Assembly: GCA_018398575.1 (NCBI GenBank)
Contig: JAGTXZ010000006.1
Location: 1-64,000 of the forward strand
Reading direction: 5' to 3'
Source: Ampelomyces quisqualis
Taxonomy: Eukaryota; Ascomycota; Dothideomycetes; Pleosporales; Phaeosphaeriaceae
Length of the DNA: 64,000 nt
Part shown: piece after piece, positions 59,291 to 64,000 of the stretch
Layout of the letters: every line of letters begins with the position of its first letter
Position numbering within the stretch: the stretch's first letter is position 1
Translations under genes and position numbers: made by a program
The notes under the pieces: generated by a model
Seen by the model: the letters and a program-made list of their open reading frames with translations, nothing else
Databases searched by the model: none
What the model was told of the DNA's origin: nothing

Positions 59291-60134
59291 CGTTAGGAAA
59301 ACACAACGTTAGCGACATCTGCGACATTAGCAACACTGTTAGAACAGTTAACTAGACAGTTCTTAACTGTACTTAACTGTCCCTAGGGTCTTCTATTTGT
59401 TCTGGCTGCCTTATTAGACAAAAACGCCTAAAGTGATCTACCTGATCCACTAGACCCACCTGCCCCACCTGCGCAATTACGTAATTATTCTAAAAACCTA
59501 AAATATAGAGCTTAATTCCCTCTTTAAAATGTACTATTCAGAATGTTTAACGCTGCTCTCGTTGTTAAGATGCAAGGCAGTGAAGTTTGTGGAGTTTTAA
59601 AGTTCTTTGCCAAGGCTTGTTTTTGCTAATGCTCTAGCACTTTAACTAGATAATATATTATATCTTTTATTAAAGAAATAGTAACTAAAGTGCAGATTTT
59701 ACTCTAGAACATTTTATTATAATATATTATATTGTGGGTGCGTAGATCTATTGTGTTGAACATACTTAAAGTTTTTTTAAAAAAGTTTATAACTTTAACG
59801 CGTCATATCTCAATAACTAGAGCAGCTACAAAGATTCTGGATGGTGCATTTTCAAGAGGGAATTCTGGGCTATATTTTGTACTTTTAGGTTACTTACGTC
59901 ATCATGAAAATACAGCAATACAGTCACGTGAGTAAAATTGGCGACATTGGTAACTCTGTCAGATCTAGCAACTCTAGCAGCCCTGTTAGGTTACTGTCAG
60001 GTTGCTGTTAGGTTGCTCGCGACTAGAAGTAAGTGGGGCAACTTTGGCAAATTGTCTAGTAGACAGTATCGCTGTTAGGCCGCTGCAGGTTGCAGCGATT
60101 AGGCTAACTAGATTAATCTTAAATTTTCCTAACG
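59291..60134. mobile_element. 844-bp short TIR element sharing both ends with the 18.6-kb element
   Basis: Starts CGTTAGGAAAACACAACG and ends AAATTTTCCTAACG: 11-12 bp inverted repeats. The first about 110 bp resemble 12,589-12,700 and the last about 190 bp resemble 31,000-31,191, including ACTAGAAGTAAGT and GCAAATTGTCTAGTAGA. TA stands at the left junction; the right junction has TT, so the duplication is imperfect. The middle (about 59,400-59,940) has no match in the large element and keeps many TGA/TCA/CCA triplets. It is a non-autonomous element. A 67-codon frame at 59,732-59,935 shows no known domain. TGTTAGGTTGC-type direct repeats at 59,985-60,020 are likely transposase-binding sites. 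Confidence 0.78.
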
Positions 60135-60490
60135 TTTCTTCTCTACTATTTAAACTATATTAAGTTTCTAAAGCTATAACTTTCTAGTAAAGCTATAAGC
60201 CTAGGCTTTTCTAGTTAAGCAGGTAAAGCGTGCTCTATCTAGTATTATACTAGTATCTCTAATATACTAGCTAGCATAACGCTAGTTTACGTAGCAAATA
60301 ACTAGTACTTTATAAGCTAGATTATAAGGTTATTTCTAACTCTAATACTATAGTATACTATTACCTAGTTATAGAAATATAGTATCTTTACTATATAAAG
60401 TAACACTTTGTTATATATTATAGTACAGAAATCTTAGTTTAGAGTATAAATCCTAGTGTTATAATTACTCTAACTCTTCTCTATTAAGCT
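60135..60490. other. RIP-decayed DNA
   Basis: A/T-rich, no gene recognised. It leads into the 147-bp tandem array. Confidence 0.5.
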
Positions 60491-60494
60491 ACTA

Positions 60495-60990
60495 ATTAGC
60501 GCCCTGCGTAGTATAGTGCAGTATATTCTATTAAAGCTATATACTAGTAGTAGTTACTTACTATATTCTATAAAGAGCGCCTTTAAATACTATAGTGCCT
60601 CTTCTTTATTACTATAGCTTACTATATAGCCTAGATAACTTATTACTGCCCTACGTAGTGTAGCGTAGCGTATCCTATTAAAGCTACGCGCTAGTAGTAG
60701 TTACTTACTATATTCTATAGCGAACACTTTAAAATATTATAGTACCTTTTCTCTATAACTATAGCTTACTATATAGCCTAAACAACCTATTACTTCTTAA
60801 CCTAGCGTAGTATAGTATATCCTATTAAAGCTACACGCTAGTAGTAGTTACTTGCTATATTTTATAGAGAACGTCTTAAAATATTATAGTACTTCTTCTC
60901 TATACCTATAGCTTACTATATAGCTTGAATAACCTATTACTACCTTATATAGCGTAGCGTAGTATATCCTAGTAAAGCTATACGTATATA
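60495..60990. repeat. Tandem array, 147 bp x 3.3
   Basis: CTAGTAGTAGTTACTT starts at 60,544, 60,691 and 60,838, exactly 147 bp apart, with a worn further start at 60,985. Units share ATAGCTTACTATATAGC and CCTATTAAAGCTA. The sequence is unrelated to the other 147-bp array at 21.8 kb. Confidence 0.92.
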
Positions 60991-61983
60991 GTATTATAGA
61001 GTATTATAAGCTCTTTCTAACTATTTATATACTTATTACTTACTAACCTTCTTTAGGCTACATTAGGACCTACTCTTAGTATCACAATCTGTCTTAATAC
61101 CTAGCATATAATTAGTTACTTAATAGTAGTAGAGTAATAACTTAATCTACTAAGTAGTAGAACTAGAGTTTTTTATATCTTTAATTATTTAATCTATATA
61201 TATAACCTTTACTAGTGTTATATATTATATACTTTCTAGATAAGTATAACCTTAGAAGTGCTGCTATTAGTTATGCGTTAGTTTTCTAACTAATTTTACT
61301 TAGATTGTTTGTCTACACTAGAAACTAATAGGCTTACAAGAAATAAGATTATACTCTAATTATAAAGAAAAGTAAGAAACTTTTAATTTTACTTAGTTTA
61401 ATATATATAACAATTACCTTTTTTATATATAAATAATTTAGTATAGTTTCTATATAAGGTAGCTATTATATATACCTATCTACTATATACTTTTCTTTAA
61501 CCTTCTTAATAACTATGTATCTCTAGGTTATTAATATATAAAAGAAGTTAATAAGGCACCTTATTTTTGTTTTAATAAACCCTAATAATATTAATAACTA
61601 CTACCTTTATTAAGTGTAATAGATTACAAAAAGTTTCTATAGGTAAGCTGTAGCTAGGTAATAGAAACTTTAGTATAAATAGTAAGTAGGTTCTAATAGA
61701 AGTTATTAAGGATTAGAGAAAGTTCTTATATAGAGAAGTAATTTCTATCTCTACCTAGTACCTAGCTACTATATACTTTTCTCCAACCTCTTATATACCT
61801 ACTTTTATTTAGGTTACGGCTTTATTAAGTGTAAAGTAATAAAGAAAGTTCTAATATAGGTAAGTAATTTTTCTTTCTCCCTAGTGCCTACTATACGTAG
61901 TATATCCTATTCTAGCTTAAAAATAGATTATTTCTGGTCTATACTTTAAGACTAAACCTAAAATAGACTTTTGCATACAAATA
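60991..61983. other. RIP-decayed DNA, no gene recognised
   Basis: A/T-rich. A segment near 61,470-61,560 (CTACTATATACTTTTCT..AACC) recurs at about 61,760-61,810, suggesting a degenerate duplication of about 290 bp. Nothing else can be supported. Confidence 0.45.
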
Positions 61984-62326
61984 AGAAATAGACTCTAGCT
62001 ATTACTATAGGAAATAGACTTTGGCTATTACTATAGAAAATAGACTTTGGCTGTTGCTGCAGGAAATAGACTCTAGCTATTACTGCAGGAAATAGATTTA
62101 GCTGTTGCTATAAGAAACAAACTTTAGTTATTACTATAGGAAACAGACTTTAGCTATTGTTGCAGGAAATAGACTTTAGCTATTACTATAGGAAATAGAC
62201 TTTAGCTATTACTATAAGAAATAGATTCTAGTTGTTACTGTAGAAAATAGTCTTTAGCTGTTGCTGTAGGAAATAGACTTTAGCTATTACTACAGGAAAC
62301 AGACTCTTAAGTTATTATAGGAAATG
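61984..62326. repeat. Minisatellite, 26 bp x about 13
   Basis: Unit GGAAATAGACTTTAGCTATT followed by ACTATA, repeating every 26 bp (for example 62,165 and 62,191), with variants TGGCTGTTGCTGCA. The period is not a multiple of three, so it is not a coding repeat. Confidence 0.93.
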
Positions 62327-64000
62327 GCACTACTGTAAGATATATATACTAACTATTTTATATTATCTTGCAATGCCTCTAGTTAGCCTACGCGCTTTAA
62401 CTATAATATTAATATAGAGTTACCTTTGAAATTTACGTTACCTGTAGTCTATTCTACCTAGCTAACTGTAGAAGTTATTATTACTAGTAATAGCTAATTT
62501 TATCTCTATCTAAATACCTTCTCTTTCTCTAGTATCTATCTACTATACCCGCTTTAACACCTCTTAATACATCTGCAATACTTTACTCTTTAGATAAAGA
62601 TTTATCTAACCTATCTTTATTACTCTCTAATATGATCCTTTCTATCTGTGTATTTAGAACTCTTTAACTCTAGACCTTTCTACTCTAAGATTTGCTATCT
62701 AATACATTTATTTTACTACTATAGTTAGCTATCTAATAACTTTTGCTATAGAGACGTACTCTTTAAACAAACCTAACAAGCGTAACGTTTAAAACTTGTC
62801 TATTTGCTCTAGAAAGAGAAACTCTAACAGAGGCTTACTTTTATTTATATAAGCTAAGAATAGTAGTTCTATCTTAGCTGTAATTATAGGTACGTCCTTA
62901 TTACACTCTATTACTATTTTTTTCTACTAACGTATACGTGTTTAAATTAATATTTATTCAATCTACGCATTAACAATTAAACTCTTTAGAAGTAAACTAA
63001 AGATCCTAACGCTTTCTATAAGCACTTTAATCATGTTCTATTACTTTTTCTAATCTAATAACTATCTAAAACATAGCTAAAGATTAGTATTTTGTTTTTT
63101 TATTAGCAGATTACTATTATTGTTCTTATGTACGCATTAGAATAAATACTTCTTTACTAAGGTATTATATTATTACTCTTTACTCTAGTGCCTATATTAA
63201 GCTTTTGTATTTCTTTTTCTAAAGTTATATATTCTTTATACAGCGCATCTAGTTTTTATTACTGCCTTATCTTATTTGTAATACTGTTAACTCTTAATTT
63301 CTCTACCTTTACTACTTTATACTTCTATCTCTTGCGTTACAAAAGCGTTAGACTCTACTTATCTACTGTATTGCATTTCTAGTACTAGAATAGAACTATG
63401 TAGAAACTTAGACTCTTTTCTACAAGTAATATATTATTATTATACACTTATATAGCTAGTGCACTTCTTACTAATACTATCTAATAGAATAACTTGCGTC
63501 TCTTACTGCGTTAATATTTCTAAATTCTTAAGACATTCTACTAATCCTAGAATACCTCTATTAACTCTGTAGACAGAGCTTTACTAATTATCTAAGAAAC
63601 TATAGTAACTTCTATACTAGGTAACAATTTAGTGTATATGTAATAACGTTACTCTTCTACTAGCTTACTAACTTTACGTTATATAACTTCCTAATTCTAC
63701 TTCTTACTATCTGCATAAGTACTAGGTTTATCTTTTTTACTAGAGCCTTTTAAGCTTGTTACGTTATCTTTTCTCTCCTCTGTTTCTTTCTACTAGTCCT
63801 AGGTCTAGTAGAGTCTACCTTATCTACTACTACTAAACTATAAACCTATACCTTATTAAGGTGTTCTCTCTTACTTACTTAGTTATAAATATTAGCTTAG
63901 GGTTTTAACATGCGCAGGTTGTTGTAAACATTATTAACAATTTTTAGTAATATTATTTAGTTAGTTTACTTGCATATCTTAGTAGGGTATTATACAGGTC
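62327..64000 (-). other. RIP-decayed minus-strand coding-like region, runs off the window
   Basis: T-rich on the plus strand. On the minus strand a frame interrupted mainly by TAG/TAA reads as a Gln/Arg/Lys/Ser-rich protein (strings LDSKSQSRK-like near 62,690 and NVTLVRFV near 62,770). This composition fits a gag or another nucleic-acid-binding repeat protein, but I cannot name it. The 64-codon plus-strand frame at 63,188-63,382 is a chance overlap. Confidence 0.4.

Noticed and set aside
59732..59935. 67-codon frame inside the short TIR element as a gene
   Set aside because: No known domain, no flanking gene signals, and a length expected by chance in DNA that has fewer RIP stops.
60495..60990. 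rDNA intergenic or 5S repeat
   Set aside because: No 5S, tRNA or rRNA sequence is present in the unit; it is an A/T-rich satellite.

Overview
The window is the left end of a filamentous ascomycete chromosome (Dothideomycete-like by its gene content; the species is not determined). It opens with TTAGGG-type telomere repeats, read as CCCTAA. About 56 kb of the 64 kb is A+T-rich, stop-riddled repeat DNA with the marks of repeat-induced point mutation (RIP): TA dinucleotides everywhere, Trp codons turned into TAG, and catalytic Asp codons turned into Asn. The triplets TCA/CCA and their complements TGA/TGG are almost missing, while ACA/GCA/TGT/TGC and CG survive.

Repeat layout. (1) 75-5,800: unidentified decayed elements, including a minus-strand gag-like remnant. 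(2) 5,850-10,631 and 43,849-45,083: two halves of a chromodomain Ty3/gypsy element (G1a). (3) It is split by a complete Ty1/copia element (10,632-43,848; 218-bp LTRs; identical 5-bp target duplications CTATT). (4) That copia is itself split twice: by an 18.6-kb terminal-inverted-repeat DNA element (12,589-31,191; TA duplication; carries a pogo/Fot-type transposase, two further very long decayed reading frames and several tandem arrays), and by a second chromodomain gypsy (G2, 31,817-38,860; two 282-bp LTRs; CAGAT/TAGAT duplication). (5) On the right, a truncated minus-strand copia of the same family (54,005-57,599) is followed by a second G1 copy (57,600-59,290), an 844-bp short relative of the TIR element (59,291-60,134), a 147-bp tandem array, a 26-bp minisatellite and unidentified decayed DNA to the window end.

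Between LTRs at 46,184 and 54,005 lies a 7.8-kb G+C-normal island free of RIP. It holds the only intact genes: a secreted GH95 alpha-L-fucosidase (one intron), a hypothetical protein of 325 residues, and an ARMT1/DUF89 damage-control phosphatase (three introns). At its right edge a fourth gene, encoding a probable secreted protein, is cut after 43 codons by the copia LTR.

The island genes share no evident pathway: one extracellular glycosidase, one intracellular metabolite phosphatase and one unknown. The nested retroelements give a relative insertion history (G1a, then copia 1, then the TIR element and G2). The partly unmutated LTR at 54,005-54,222 marks where RIP stopped at the island edge. 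No tRNA, rRNA or CRISPR array was seen.
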